A stretch of DNA of 64,000 bases from Bacteroidota bacterium. Lineage in GTDB: Bacteria; Bacteroidota; Bacteroidia; NS11-12g; UBA955. The position numbers and the translations under genes are program-made. A model generated the notes under the pieces. The model was not told the DNA's origin, made no database searches, and saw nothing but the letters and a program-made list of their open reading frames with translations. The stretch is taken from contig JANXMZ010000082.1 in assembly GCA_025354385.1 (NCBI GenBank), positions 62,001 through 126,000 of the forward strand. The letters are read 5' to 3'. Shown piece after piece: positions 33,879-42,880 of this stretch; position 1 is the stretch's first letter; each line of letters starts with the position of its first letter.

Positions 33879-36725
33879 CTACCTCCCAATTGCCTTGTAT
33901 AACACATCTTGAATGCGCGTTCTATAATTGCCACTTATCAGTTCTTTATTTTCTTCATCTGGGCAAATTCGGTTGCTTAAAAATACAAATACTAAATTGT
34001 ATTTTGGATCGGCCCATACACATGTTCCAGTAAAACCTGTATGCCCAAACATTAAGGTGCTGCCCATGGTGCTTGCTGGACTGGTTTTACCACTGAAATC
34101 TGGTTTATCGAAACCCAAGCCTCTGCGGCTATCATTGCGCTGATAGGCAGTGAATTTAGCGATGGTTGTTTTTGTTAAATAATTTTTACCTTTATAAACG
34201 CCTCCATCATTTAACATTTGCATAACAGCACCTAAATCTTGAACTGTAGAAAATACACCCGCATGACCGCTAACACCACCTAACATAGCGGCAGCAGGAT
34301 CGTGCACATAACCGCAAATTTCTTGTTGGCGGAAAAGCCTATCTTCTTGCGTAGGGGCAATGTTCGAGAGGTCGTGCGTTTGCCAAGGCAAATAGCCAAT
34401 GTGGTGCAAACCCATTGGGGTGTAAAAATTATTTTTTACATATACATCCAAAGGTTCGCCACTGATTTTTTCTACAACCAATTGCATCAATATCATGCTT
34501 AAATCACTATATCGGTATGTTTTACTTTCCAATGCAGAACTAAAAATTCTTTTATATATGGTGTCTTTATTAGCTTTTAACATATAAAATTTATCCGCCA
34601 CTTTAATGCAATAAGCGCTATCAAATTTAGAACAATATACACTATCAATATAAGGCAAGGTTTCTTTGTAAAAGGGAATCCATGCCGTTAAACCAGCACG
34701 GTGTTGTAAAATATCTGAAATGATTAAATGTTCTTTATTGGTGCCTTTGGCCTGAGGCAAATAATCTCCTAAAGTTTTACTGAGGTCTATTTTTTTCTCA
34801 TCATACAATTTCATAATAGCAAGTGTTGTTGACGCTATTTTTGTGATAGAAGCAATATCATATATGGTGCTGTCGTTTACGGCTTTTTGCTTGTTGTAAT
34901 TTAAATAGCCATAAGATTTGTTGAAAATTTCTTTACCGTCTTTTAAGGCATAAACTCTACAACCTGGAGCGGCTCTTTTTTGAATGAGTTGGGTAACAAT
35001 GCCATCAATGCTTTTTAATACTTCCTGATCGACACTTTGAGCAATATTAGTGCTACCATCTTCAGGCAATTTTGCATTTGCACTTAAATCTATTTTTACG
35101 GGTAATGTTCCTTTAGATTTTAATTGTCCAAATAAAATATTTGAAGCCGCTTTGTGGTAATAATCCAAGTCTTCATATCCTGCAATTATAGTGGCCTTGT
35201 TGCTAATATATTGTAGTACATAGGGATTGCAAAATCCAACAACAATAACATGTTTTTTTTCTGCTAAAAGTCGTATCAAATTAAAATCATTGGCGGTATA
35301 TCCTGCACTCTGTTGGCTCCATACTTTTGGTGATTGCATGCTGATAACAATGGTTGAATAAGGACTTACTTTTTTTAGTATACTGAGCTGCGTTTTGTGG
35401 TCTGGATTTTTTTCAATCAATAGTGAATTGCTTATGCCATTTTCCTTGAGATATGTTACCCATTGTGAATTGGAAGAGGTGCCAATACTGATAGCAATAG
35501 CGTGTTTAGGAGCAACTAAAGGAATAAGGTGGTGAGGGTCTTTAATAACGCCTACTGTTTGGTTGGCTACTGCCTGAAGCAGTGGTTTATTTTCATCGCC
35601 TTTCAAATCATTTTCAAGATTTTCTAATAGGATGGGTTTGTATTGACTAAGGCCAACTATTTGTTTATATCTTAAAATTTTTAGGACCCTTTTGTTTAAT
35701 TCTGTTTCAGAAATTTTTCCTGAGGCAATGGCTTGCTTAATATGTTCTATTCCAGCAATCACATTGTCACTAAATAATATCACATCGTTACCTGCCATAA
35801 ATGCTTCTACATCCGCTTCGCCTGGGCCATAGTATTTTGCAACCCCTTTCATGTTCATGGCATCTGTAAATACCAGTCCCTCAAAGTGCATGCGTTGTTT
35901 CAACAGTGTATCAATAATGTATGCAGAAAGGGATGCCGAACGGTTAGGTCTGTTATCTAATTGAGGATAATTAATATGGGCTACCATAATCGATGCAACG
36001 CCTTCATTAATGAGGTATTGAAAAGGATACAATTCCGCAGTGTCTATTTGCGCCAGAGATTTATCTACAACAGGCAAATCGTGATGCGAATCCACGGCCA
36101 CATCGCCATGACCAGGAAAATGTTTAGCACATGCAAGTACGCCTTCACTCATCATGCCTTGGCTATAGGCGGCACCAAGTTGAGCAACTTTGTATTTATT
36201 ATCACCAAAAGAACGGAACCCGATGATGGGATTTTTAGGGTTATTGTTAATGTCTACGTCTGGCGCGAAATTAATGTGGATACCAAGGCGTTTACATTGT
36301 AGCGCAATTGCAGCACCAACCTGATACATTAGGGAATCATCGTTGAGAGCGCCAAGGCTAAGTGCGTATGGAAACTTTTGCGTGTTTTGCAGGCGCATCG
36401 CCAATCCCCATTCTCCATCAATTCCCACCATCAAAGGAATTTTTGATTGTGCCTGAAAATAATTGGTAAGGTAAGCTTGTTTCAGAGGGTCGTTCTGAAA
36501 AAAAATAAGACCACCAATATGATAGTTGAGAATTAAATTATCTAACTCAGCTGTATTTACAGCATCGCGGTTGCTGTAGGCGGCTACCATATACAACTGA
36601 CCAATTTTTTCATCAATGGTCATTTTTTTTAGTTGCGCATCATACCAGAATTCGGCATCTTGAGCGCGCATTAAAAAAATACAATTATAAAATAAAACAA
36701 TTAAAAGGAGGTGTTTAAAACGCAT
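33879..36725 (-). CDS. Beta-N-acetylhexosaminidase (GH3, NagZ-like) fused to serine beta-lactamase-type domain
   Basis: A 948-residue exported two-enzyme protein. Signal peptide about 1-22. The GH3 domain (about 25-370) has the NagZ signature CAKHFPGHGDVAVDSHHDLP with the acid/base His loop, and the nucleophile Asp in VFTDAMNMKG. A second GH3-type alpha/beta domain spans about 380-560. The C-terminal domain (about 590-945) is a class C beta-lactamase/DD-peptidase fold with SxxK in ASITKIAST, YSD in place of YxN, and HTG in FGHTGFTG in place of KTG. This fusion is known in Bacteroidota and is thought to trim N-acetylglucosamine and act on peptide stems during peptidoglycan turnover. The start is chosen at the ATG of the signal peptide. 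Confidence 0.92.
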   Translation of the reverse strand: MRFKHLLLIVLFYNCIFLMRAQDAEFWYDAQLKKMTIDEKIGQLYMVAAYSNRDAVNTAELDNLILNYHIGGLIFFQNDPLKQAYLTNYFQAQSKIPLMVGIDGEWGLAMRLQNTQKFPYALSLGALNDDSLMYQVGAAIALQCKRLGIHINFAPDVDINNNPKNPIIGFRSFGDNKYKVAQLGAAYSQGMMSEGVLACAKHFPGHGDVAVDSHHDLPVVDKSLAQIDTAELYPFQYLINEGVASIMVAHINYPQLDNRPNRSASLSAYIIDTLLKQRMHFEGLVFTDAMNMKGVAKYYGPGEADVEAFMAGNDVILFSDNVIAGIEHIKQAIASGKISETELNKRVLKILRYKQIVGLSQYKPILLENLENDLKGDENKPLLQAVANQTVGVIKDPHHLIPLVAPKHAIAISIGTSSNSQWVTYLKENGISNSLLIEKNPDHKTQLSILKKVSPYSTIVISMQSPKVWSQQSAGYTANDFNLIRLLAEKKHVIVVGFCNPYVLQYISNKATIIAGYEDLDYYHKAASNILFGQLKSKGTLPVKIDLSANAKLPEDGSTNIAQSVDQEVLKSIDGIVTQLIQKRAAPGCRVYALKDGKEIFNKSYGYLNYNKQKAVNDSTIYDIASITKIASTTLAIMKLYDEKKIDLSKTLGDYLPQAKGTNKEHLIISDILQHRAGLTAWIPFYKETLPYIDSVYCSKFDSAYCIKVADKFYMLKANKDTIYKRIFSSALESKTYRYSDLSMILMQLVVEKISGEPLDVYVKNNFYTPMGLHHIGYLPWQTHDLSNIAPTQEDRLFRQQEICGYVHDPAAAMLGGVSGHAGVFSTVQDLGAVMQMLNDGGVYKGKNYLTKTTIAKFTAYQRNDSRRGLGFDKPDFSGKTSPASTMGSTLMFGHTGFTGTCVWADPKYNLVFVFLSNRICPDEENKELISGNYRTRIQDVLYKAIGR

Positions 36726-36738
36726 GATAAATAGTATG

Positions 36739-36746
36739 CAAAAATA
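36739..36746 (-). promoter_or_regulatory. -7 box TATTTTTG upstream of NagZ-like gene
   Basis: Perfect TAnnTTTG on the minus strand, followed by C, 13 bases before the start codon. No -33 TTG at standard distance. Confidence 0.5.
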
Positions 36747-36857
36747 ATGCATTTTATTAGCGCTAACCTTTAAAGAATAAAGGGGATACCAACATTGAAG
36801 AGAATAATAGTCATGAAGACCATATTCACGGTATTAAGCAGTCAATTATTTATTGAA

Positions 36858-37634
36858 TTACGACCTAGCAAAAGCGGCTTTGCGCTTGTTTAAAAAAGCA
36901 TCGGTACCTTCTTTAAAATCGCTGGTGCCAAATGATTCACCAAATTCTTTAATTTCTGTTTTAAATCCATCTACACCGTCTTGATAATAATCGTTGATAC
37001 ATTTAATAACACTGCCAATAGCTTTTGGTGATTTTGTGGCAATCTTGTTTAGTATTTCAAAACATCTTGGCATTAAATCATCTAAAGGCACTACGTAGTT
37101 TACTAATCCATATTCCATAGCTTCATTGGCACCAATGGCATCGGCAGTTAGTAGCAATTCTATTGCCTTAGATTTGCCAATCAATTGAATCAGTCTCTGT
37201 GTGCCACCATAACCTGGAGGTACGCCAAGATTCACTTCGGGTTGACCGAACTTGGCATTTTCGGAGGCTATTCGCATGTGGCAAGCCATGGCAAGTTCGC
37301 AACCACCGCCAAGGGCAAATCCATTAACGGCAGCAATTACCACTTTGGCAGAACGCTCAATGGTGTTCATTACCTCATGTCCATCGGCACTCATTTTTGT
37401 ACTTTGCTTAACATCAAAATTAACAAATTCAGAAATGTCTGCACCAGCAGCAAAAGCTTTTGGTCCCGAACCGGTAAGGATTATCCCCCTCACCTCATGA
37501 TCGGTTTGGGCAGCCGTAACAGCTTGCTTAATTTCCTGCAAAGTTTCGATGTTCAATGCGTTGAGTTTCGACTCTCTGTTAATGGTAATGGTTAAGATTC
37601 CGTTTTCGTTTGAAGTAAGAATGTTATTGTACAT
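36858..37634 (-). CDS. Enoyl-CoA hydratase/isomerase family protein (crotonase)
   Basis: A 258-residue crotonase-fold enzyme. The oxyanion-hole segments AFAAGADISEF (about 61-71) and GFALGGGCELAMACH (about 100-114) are present, and both catalytic glutamates are in place (Glu in GGGCEL and in FGQPEVNLGVPPG), so hydration of trans-2-enoyl-CoA in beta-oxidation is the likely reaction. The open frame extends 23 residues upstream, but a TAAATTTG promoter box in that stretch and family alignment favour the ATG that opens MYNNILTSN. It is monocistronic and divergent from the thioredoxin-like gene. Confidence 0.93.
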   Translation of the reverse strand: MYNNILTSNENGILTITINRESKLNALNIETLQEIKQAVTAAQTDHEVRGIILTGSGPKAFAAGADISEFVNFDVKQSTKMSADGHEVMNTIERSAKVVIAAVNGFALGGGCELAMACHMRIASENAKFGQPEVNLGVPPGYGGTQRLIQLIGKSKAIELLLTADAIGANEAMEYGLVNYVVPLDDLMPRCFEILNKIATKSPKAIGSVIKCINDYYQDGVDGFKTEIKEFGESFGTSDFKEGTDAFLNKRKAAFARS

Positions 37635-37640
37635 AGTTTG

Positions 37641-37648
37641 CAAATTTA
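37641..37648 (-). promoter_or_regulatory. -7 box TAAATTTG six bases from start codon
   Basis: Perfect TAnnTTTG on the minus strand. The short distance to the ATG implies a leaderless or nearly leaderless mRNA for the enoyl-CoA hydratase. The TTTG at 37637-37640 on the plus strand is also 20 bases from a TAGTCTTG box that may serve the divergent gene. Confidence 0.5.
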
Positions 37649-37678
37649 AAGTAAATTGACTAGTCTTGTAATAAGTAT

Positions 37679-38863
37679 ATGAACAAATTATCGATACTGT
37701 CATTCGCTCTTTTTACAACGCTTTTGGCAAGGGCTCAAAATGTAACTGAGATAATCAATAAGGTAAGAGCAAAGCAAATTGCGCTTGTGGATGTTCAAAT
37801 ACGATACCGTGATTATTACAAAAGCTTTAATGTAAGGGATACTAATTATAGTAATTATACCGCCACATTGTTCAATAGAAAGGGCAATACTTTTACTGGA
37901 AAAATTACCAGTGAAACGCGTTATTTTATCCCTGAAAGAGGCTACTTAAAAGATACATTTATGCAAATTGTTAAGGGGATTGATGTTATATCTTGTAAAG
38001 TCAATCATCCAATATTTTACGACCGATATAAAAGCAATGTTACTTTAGATCCTTTATTTTACTATGGGTTAAATATTGTTGATCTCCATAAATTTATTTT
38101 GGAAAGTGAAGATTCTGGTGAGGTAAGATTATTTTGCAGAGATACTGCCAAGGATGAATTTGGCAATCGTTTGCCTAATCTAAGAAGAATTAAAGTTAGA
38201 ACAAGCGATTATATGATAGTTGAATATGAAATGGCCTTGCAAATGTTCAATAGAGATGGCCCTTCTACAGATTATATTCGGCAGGAATTAATCAATTGTA
38301 CCCCGATTGAAGGTGAAACAAAAAAGAAAAATTTGGATGCCATTAAAACCGAGTTTAAATCTATTCCTAAAAATATTCCAACACGACAAAAATATGCGAT
38401 TAGGAAAGCAGAAATCGATGCGGTGAATGCCTTTAAAGAAGGCGATCAGTTTCCTATACTAACAGCCTTTTTCCCGGGTACTAATGACTCAATCAATGTG
38501 CTCGAATCCCAAGCTCCAATATTAATATTAGATTATTTCTACACCACCTGTGGTCCATGTATTGAATCGATGCCACACCTAATGGAATTGTTCTATAAAT
38601 ATAAGAACAAAGGTCTGGGAGTTTATGGAATAGACCCATTACCGAATGATACTTTTAAAATAAGAGCGTTTAGAAAATATTTTAAAGTTACTTATCCTTT
38701 ATTAAAATCTTCAAAGGCAATACCAATAAAATATAACATGCATTATTACCCTACGATATTTGTTCTTGATAAAAGTCGAAAAATTGTGGCCATTTTTGAA
38801 GGGTATGATACCAAAACATCGGAACAATTAGAGAAAATTATCATCAAACTTTTGGCACAATAA
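37679..38863 (+). CDS. Exported thioredoxin-fold protein (TlpA/ResA-like C-terminus)
   Basis: A 394-residue protein with a signal peptide (about 1-19, ending LARAQ). Residues 20-250 form a domain I do not recognise, rich in beta strands. The C-terminal 130 residues are a TlpA/AhpC-TSA thioredoxin fold with active site CGPC in FYTTCGPCIESMPHL and the cis-Pro segment YYPTIFVLD. It probably reduces or oxidises disulfides in the periplasm. Such two-part proteins are common in Bacteroidota. The stop is followed two bases later by the LysE-type gene, so the two are co-transcribed. Confidence 0.87.
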   Translation: MNKLSILSFALFTTLLARAQNVTEIINKVRAKQIALVDVQIRYRDYYKSFNVRDTNYSNYTATLFNRKGNTFTGKITSETRYFIPERGYLKDTFMQIVKGIDVISCKVNHPIFYDRYKSNVTLDPLFYYGLNIVDLHKFILESEDSGEVRLFCRDTAKDEFGNRLPNLRRIKVRTSDYMIVEYEMALQMFNRDGPSTDYIRQELINCTPIEGETKKKNLDAIKTEFKSIPKNIPTRQKYAIRKAEIDAVNAFKEGDQFPILTAFFPGTNDSINVLESQAPILILDYFYTTCGPCIESMPHLMELFYKYKNKGLGVYGIDPLPNDTFKIRAFRKYFKVTYPLLKSSKAIPIKYNMHYYPTIFVLDKSRKIVAIFEGYDTKTSEQLEKIIIKLLAQ

Positions 38864-38865
38864 GC

Positions 38866-39519
38866 ATGTATTTATTTCCTATATTAAACGGTATTTGGCA
38901 AGGATTTTTTATCAGTATCTTATTGTTTGGACCTGCTTTTTTTAAACTTATTCACACCAGTATTCAAGAGGGTTTTAAGAAAGGCGTTATCTTGGCATCA
39001 GGCGTTTTTTTAAGCGATTTACTTGTGGTGGCTTTGTGTATATTCGGCTTTTCAGATTTTATGCAAACACCTTCGTTTCAAAAAATATACAGCTTGTGCG
39101 GAGCCATTGTTTTATTTTTATTAGGTATAAAATCTTTTCTGCATCAATACAAGGCGTTTTTACAATCATATTCAGAAAGAGTTCCCAATAGCAAGAGTTT
39201 GTTAAAGGGCTTTGGTTTAAATTTAGTCAACCCATTTACCTTTATTTTGTGGTTCAATGTTTTGGGTTCCATCAGTTTAAAATATGCGGATGAAATTAAT
39301 TATAAATTGCTTTTAACAGTTAATCTGCTAACAATTTTGATCATGTTGTTTTTGATGGATGTTTTGAAAGTATTTCTTTCACATTTGATAGGGAAGAAAC
39401 TCAATGCCCGTATTTTTTTCACTATCAATAAATACTTTGGGATACTTTTGATGGTTATAGGAGGCATTTTCCTCTTTCGCTTTGCGGGTCTCATGGGTTG
39501 GCTCAATGCCTTCAAATAA
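38866..39519 (+). CDS. LysE/RhtB family amino acid exporter
   Basis: A 217-residue inner membrane protein with six hydrophobic helices. The N-terminal FGPAFFKLIHTSIQEGFKKGVILASG and the central NLVNPFTFILWF match the LysE family, which exports amino acids such as lysine, threonine or homoserine lactone. (Motifs are quoted in part.) The substrate is unknown. It follows the thioredoxin-like gene by two bases. Confidence 0.88.
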   Translation: MYLFPILNGIWQGFFISILLFGPAFFKLIHTSIQEGFKKGVILASGVFLSDLLVVALCIFGFSDFMQTPSFQKIYSLCGAIVLFLLGIKSFLHQYKAFLQSYSERVPNSKSLLKGFGLNLVNPFTFILWFNVLGSISLKYADEINYKLLLTVNLLTILIMLFLMDVLKVFLSHLIGKKLNARIFFTINKYFGILLMVIGGIFLFRFAGLMGWLNAFK

Positions 39520-39607
39520 AATAATTAACAATGCACTCATCAAAAAATAAGTAACGGTTAATAAACAAGAAACCAACCAATAAAATAAATAGACGAATAT
39601 TGTAGCA

Positions 39608-41404
39608 ATGAATCTGAAACGAATAACACAATTTCTTTTCCTCTTATTATTATTGCAAACGGCGGCTTGTGATTCTTGTAAAAAGAAAATTAAAAACCCT
39701 ACCAAGTTTGAAGATTTTGATCCGGAGAAATTGGTGCAAGCCATGCAGCGAGTTACGGATTCGCTGAGTAAAGATACCAGTACAACCAATTTTTATGACA
39801 CACTGAGCACGCTTTACAAAAGCAGAGATTATAATTACATCTGGTTAGAAAAAGTAAAAGATTCTGCATATCAGGTGCATCTTTTTAGCTTGTGGGACAG
39901 TGTACCGTTTGAAGGATTAAAGGCCCATCATTATAATTGTGCTAACCTTAAAAGCAGGATTCAGAATTTAAGTAAAGTAAAGGAAAATATAATATACAAT
40001 GAATTGGCCTTGCTCGAAGTGCAATTGAGCAATAGCTTTTTAATGTTATGGCACGATAAAGTTTTGGGTAGAACAAATCCTACAGAAGTACTGGGCGCCA
40101 AATACACACTGCCATACCCCGATAAACAATTGAATCTTTTTGCAGTTTTGAATCCTGATTCGTGTATTTCGAAAATAAGCAATTATCATCCTTCGCATCC
40201 AGATTATTGGCGTCTAAAAGCATTGCTTGCTCAGAAGTTTGGGGAAACAGAAGGTAGCGAAACATTGATAGATACAGTTGGTATACGCAAAGTAAAACCA
40301 GGCGATACCACTTATATAGCGCCAATGCTGGCCCGCAGATTAGTGGAATTAGGCATGGCACCAGATAGTATTTTAGCTACCACCGATAGTTCATTTGTTT
40401 ATTCAATTAATGTAGCGAAATACTTGAAAGATTTTCAACGCATCAGCAATGTTACCGATGATGGAATTATTGGCAAGTCAACGCTCAAATTATTGAATGC
40501 TTCCAAGAACGATAAATTGAATGAAATACGTGTCAATTTGGAGCGCATCCGATGGTTCAGCGAATCGCCTATTAAACCTTATGTTATGGTTAATATTCCT
40601 GAGTTTATGTTGTACATGGTGTATCAAGATAGTGTCCATAGTACAAAGGTATGCATAGGGCAGGGCAAAGAGCGGTATTTTGAACAGCGTTTATTGCGTT
40701 ATGCCAAAACAAAAAGGTATTCAGATAAGCCACAAAATCATGAAACACCTCAGGTGTATTCTAACATAGATTATGTGATACTGAATCCAACATGGACTGT
40801 GCCCAGCAGTATTGTTGGCAGAGAAATGTACAGCAAAATTGTACGCGACCCTGGGTATTTAATTCGCAGTGGTTTTCAGGTATTCGATAACAATGCACCG
40901 GTGAGTCCTTATGACATTAAATGGAAAAATTATTCACCAGGCAATATCCCTTTTACCATTCGACAGGATGCTGGGGATGATAATTCTTTAGGTAAAATTA
41001 AATTCACCTTTAAGAATCCTTTCTCTGTTTATTTGCATGATACCCCATTGAAAAGTAAATTCAAATTGAATAATAGGGCGGTGAGTCATGGCTGTGTAAG
41101 GGTGGAAAATCCTGCTACATTGGCCACCTTTGTTTTGCAACAAAATATCAAAATGACGACCGATGATGTTTTAATAAAAATGGGATTACCGCCCAATGAT
41201 ACAGCCAGAGCGCGTAAATGGAGAGAAGATACCACCAGCTATAAAAAAATAGTAAAGGGCACTTACCCAGTTCGTTTAGAAAATAAAATGGTTGTGTTTT
41301 TTGATTACAAAACCATTGTCTTCAATGAACTTGGTAAGCCTCGTTTTATTTTCGATGTATACGATAAAAATAAATTGATAGTAGAAGCTTTGGATAAACC
41401 ATAG
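39608..41404 (+). CDS. L,D-transpeptidase (YcbB/LdtD-like) lipoprotein
   Basis: A 598-residue envelope enzyme. The N-terminus carries a lipoprotein signal with Cys21 in TAACDSCKKK. A scaffold domain (about 60-230) and a peptidoglycan-binding-like segment with the DFQRISNVTDDGIIGKSTL core (about 277-295) precede a YkuD catalytic domain (about 320-520). The catalytic motif is SHGCVRVENP with the nucleophilic Cys, and the upstream HDTP histidine is present. Enzymes of this type make 3-3 cross-links in peptidoglycan or attach proteins to it. The layout matches E. coli YcbB/LdtD. It is probably a single transcription unit, 88 bases after the LysE-type gene. Confidence 0.92.
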   Translation: MNLKRITQFLFLLLLLQTAACDSCKKKIKNPTKFEDFDPEKLVQAMQRVTDSLSKDTSTTNFYDTLSTLYKSRDYNYIWLEKVKDSAYQVHLFSLWDSVPFEGLKAHHYNCANLKSRIQNLSKVKENIIYNELALLEVQLSNSFLMLWHDKVLGRTNPTEVLGAKYTLPYPDKQLNLFAVLNPDSCISKISNYHPSHPDYWRLKALLAQKFGETEGSETLIDTVGIRKVKPGDTTYIAPMLARRLVELGMAPDSILATTDSSFVYSINVAKYLKDFQRISNVTDDGIIGKSTLKLLNASKNDKLNEIRVNLERIRWFSESPIKPYVMVNIPEFMLYMVYQDSVHSTKVCIGQGKERYFEQRLLRYAKTKRYSDKPQNHETPQVYSNIDYVILNPTWTVPSSIVGREMYSKIVRDPGYLIRSGFQVFDNNAPVSPYDIKWKNYSPGNIPFTIRQDAGDDNSLGKIKFTFKNPFSVYLHDTPLKSKFKLNNRAVSHGCVRVENPATLATFVLQQNIKMTTDDVLIKMGLPPNDTARARKWREDTTSYKKIVKGTYPVRLENKMVVFFDYKTIVFNELGKPRFIFDVYDKNKLIVEALDKP

Positions 41405-41433
41405 GCATTTTAAGATTTTTGAATTAAATATTA

Positions 41434-41441
41434 TATCTTTG
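41434..41441 (+). promoter_or_regulatory. -7 box TATCTTTG of toxin-antitoxin operon
   Basis: Perfect TAnnTTTG, 20 bases before the antitoxin start. The GTATACTAAAC that follows could be part of an autoregulatory operator. Confidence 0.55.
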
Positions 41442-41461
41442 TATACTAAACTATTTTTCAC

Positions 41462-41653
41462 ATGAAAAATCAATTTATAACAGATAGTCAGGGCGAAAAA
41501 ATCGCAGTTATTCTTCCAATTAAGGAATATAAAAAAATAATTGAAGATTTAGAAGACGCAGAAGATGTAAAACTCTATGATGAAGCGAAAGCTTTGAAAG
41601 GTAAGAATGTAAGTTTTAATGATTATTTGAAAAAGAGACAATCGAAAAAATAA
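41462..41653 (+). CDS. RelB/Phd-like antitoxin
   Basis: A 63-residue protein placed directly before a RelE-type toxin. The N-terminal half (MKNQFITDSQGEKIAVILPIKEY, quoted in part) fits the Phd/YefM-type beta-strand and helix start in which a DNA-binding dimer is formed; the acidic C-terminal half (EDLEDAEDVKLYDEA) would wrap the toxin. It is expected to neutralise the toxin and repress the operon with it. Family assignment is by context and composition, since such small proteins diverge fast. Confidence 0.82.
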   Translation: MKNQFITDSQGEKIAVILPIKEYKKIIEDLEDAEDVKLYDEAKALKGKNVSFNDYLKKRQSKK

Positions 41654-41908
41654 ATGTCTACTTATACAATTACATTGTCAAAGAATGTTGTTAAGCAATT
41701 AGATAAACTTTCGAATAATATTGCTCAACCTATTTTTGATGCAATTACTTTTTTGGCAGATGAACCGCGACCAAAGGGATGTAAAAAATTAAAAGGTCGA
41801 GAAGGTTATAGAATTAGAGTAGGAAAGTATAGAATTATTTATGACATTTATGATAAGGTGTTGCTAATTGATGTTTTAGCCATTGGTCATAGAAAGGATA
41901 TTTATTAA
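41654..41908 (+). CDS. RelE/ParE-family toxin
   Basis: An 84-residue toxin whose ATG follows the antitoxin stop codon without a gap. The RelE-fold pattern is visible: KNVVKQLDKL N-terminal helix, CKKLKGREGYRIRVGKYRIIYDI strands (quoted in part) and the C-terminal VLAIGHRKDIY. The Arg residues in YRIRVG and YRIIY and the terminal HRKDIY are those used by RelE-type ribosome-dependent mRNA endonucleases, so I favour mRNA cleavage over gyrase inhibition. The 229 bases after it are AT-rich, with no gene seen. Confidence 0.9.
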   Translation: MSTYTITLSKNVVKQLDKLSNNIAQPIFDAITFLADEPRPKGCKKLKGREGYRIRVGKYRIIYDIYDKVLLIDVLAIGHRKDIY

Positions 41909-42079
41909 GCTAAATAGACCAGACAAATTAATCATAATTTCAAAAAACAATAATAATCAAATCAATTTTAAAAATTAGAAAACATCTTTCTCATATTAAA
42001 TATACAAAATAAGGATTGAGATTATTAACATTAGACTCTAATTCAGTATCCCCATTATCATAATTAACACATCATCAAA

Positions 42080-42098
42080 ACGAAGTTTCATTAATACC
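42080..42098. repeat. Intergenic 19-base motif, copy 1
   Basis: ACGAAGTTTCATTAATACC here and ACGAAGTATCATTAATGCC at 54617-54635 agree at 17 of 19 positions, and both are followed by TATTAATAA within 35 bases. Both lie in AT-rich non-coding DNA. Chance similarity is possible. Confidence 0.3.
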
Positions 42099-42137
42099 TA
42101 ATTAAAAACAATTAACAGTATTAATAAATTATCAAAT

Positions 42138-42788
42138 TTAAAGTATCACCCCATCCTTCATCACCAACTTCCTATCCGCCATATCCGCAAATTCTTCATT
42201 GTGTGTAACGATAACGAAACTATAACCGAAGTCTTTTCTTAGATTAAAAAATAGTTGATGCAGCTCATGTGCATTTTTGCTATCGAGGTTGCCACTGGGT
42301 TCGTCGGCAAAAATAACTTTAGGCGAATTCATTAAGGCACGCGCCACTGCACAGCGCTGTTGTTCACCACCCGAAAGTTCATTAGGTTTGTGTTGATAGC
42401 GGTGGGAAAGGTTCAAGTAATCTAGTAACTCTTTGGCTTTTTTTTCGGCTTCGCTCTTTTTTGTTTTAGCAATGAAGGCTGGCATGCAAACATTTTCTAA
42501 GCAAGTAAATTCAGGTAATAATTGGTGGAATTGAAAAATAAAACCAATGTTTTTATTTCTAAAATCTGCCAATGCTTTCGATTTCAGTTGGCTAATTTCA
42601 GTGCCATCGTAATGCAAAGTGCCCGAACTGGCCGAGTCAAGTGTTCCTAAAATTTGTAGCAAAGTGGTTTTACCAGCTCCAGAATCACCCACTACTGAAA
42701 CAATTTCTTGGTCTTGAATAGTAAGGTCGATACCCTTTAACACTTGCAAATCGCCATATTGTTTGGTAATCCCTTTTGCTATAATCAT
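42138..42788 (-). CDS. ABC transporter ATP-binding protein, LolD/MacB-like
   Basis: A 216-residue ATPase. Walker [10 protein letters not shown] (about 34-42), Q-loop in [16 protein letters not shown], signature [16 protein letters not shown], Walker [14 protein letters not shown] and H-loop IVTHNEEFA are all intact. The sequence type is that of LolD, the ATPase that releases lipoproteins from the inner membrane with LolCE, or of MacB-type exporters. No permease is adjacent; the MacB-type permease at 13602-14882 is the only candidate partner in the window. I prefer the second ATG (MIIAKGITK), as this is the usual LolD start; seven more residues are open upstream. Divergent from sucC. Confidence 0.88.
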   Translation of the reverse strand: MIIAKGITKQYGDLQVLKGIDLTIQDQEIVSVVGDSGAGKTTLLQILGTLDSASSGTLHYDGTEISQLKSKALADFRNKNIGFIFQFHQLLPEFTCLENVCMPAFIAKTKKSEAEKKAKELLDYLNLSHRYQHKPNELSGGEQQRCAVARALMNSPKVIFADEPSGNLDSKNAHELHQLFFNLRKDFGYSFVIVTHNEEFADMADRKLVMKDGVIL

Positions 42789-42880
42789 TGTTCTGCGAAA
42801 ATGGTTCATATTTTATACAATTCAAAAGAATATTTTTTTGTAGTTTCGCATTCTAATTTTAAAAAGAAAGATTTTCAATC

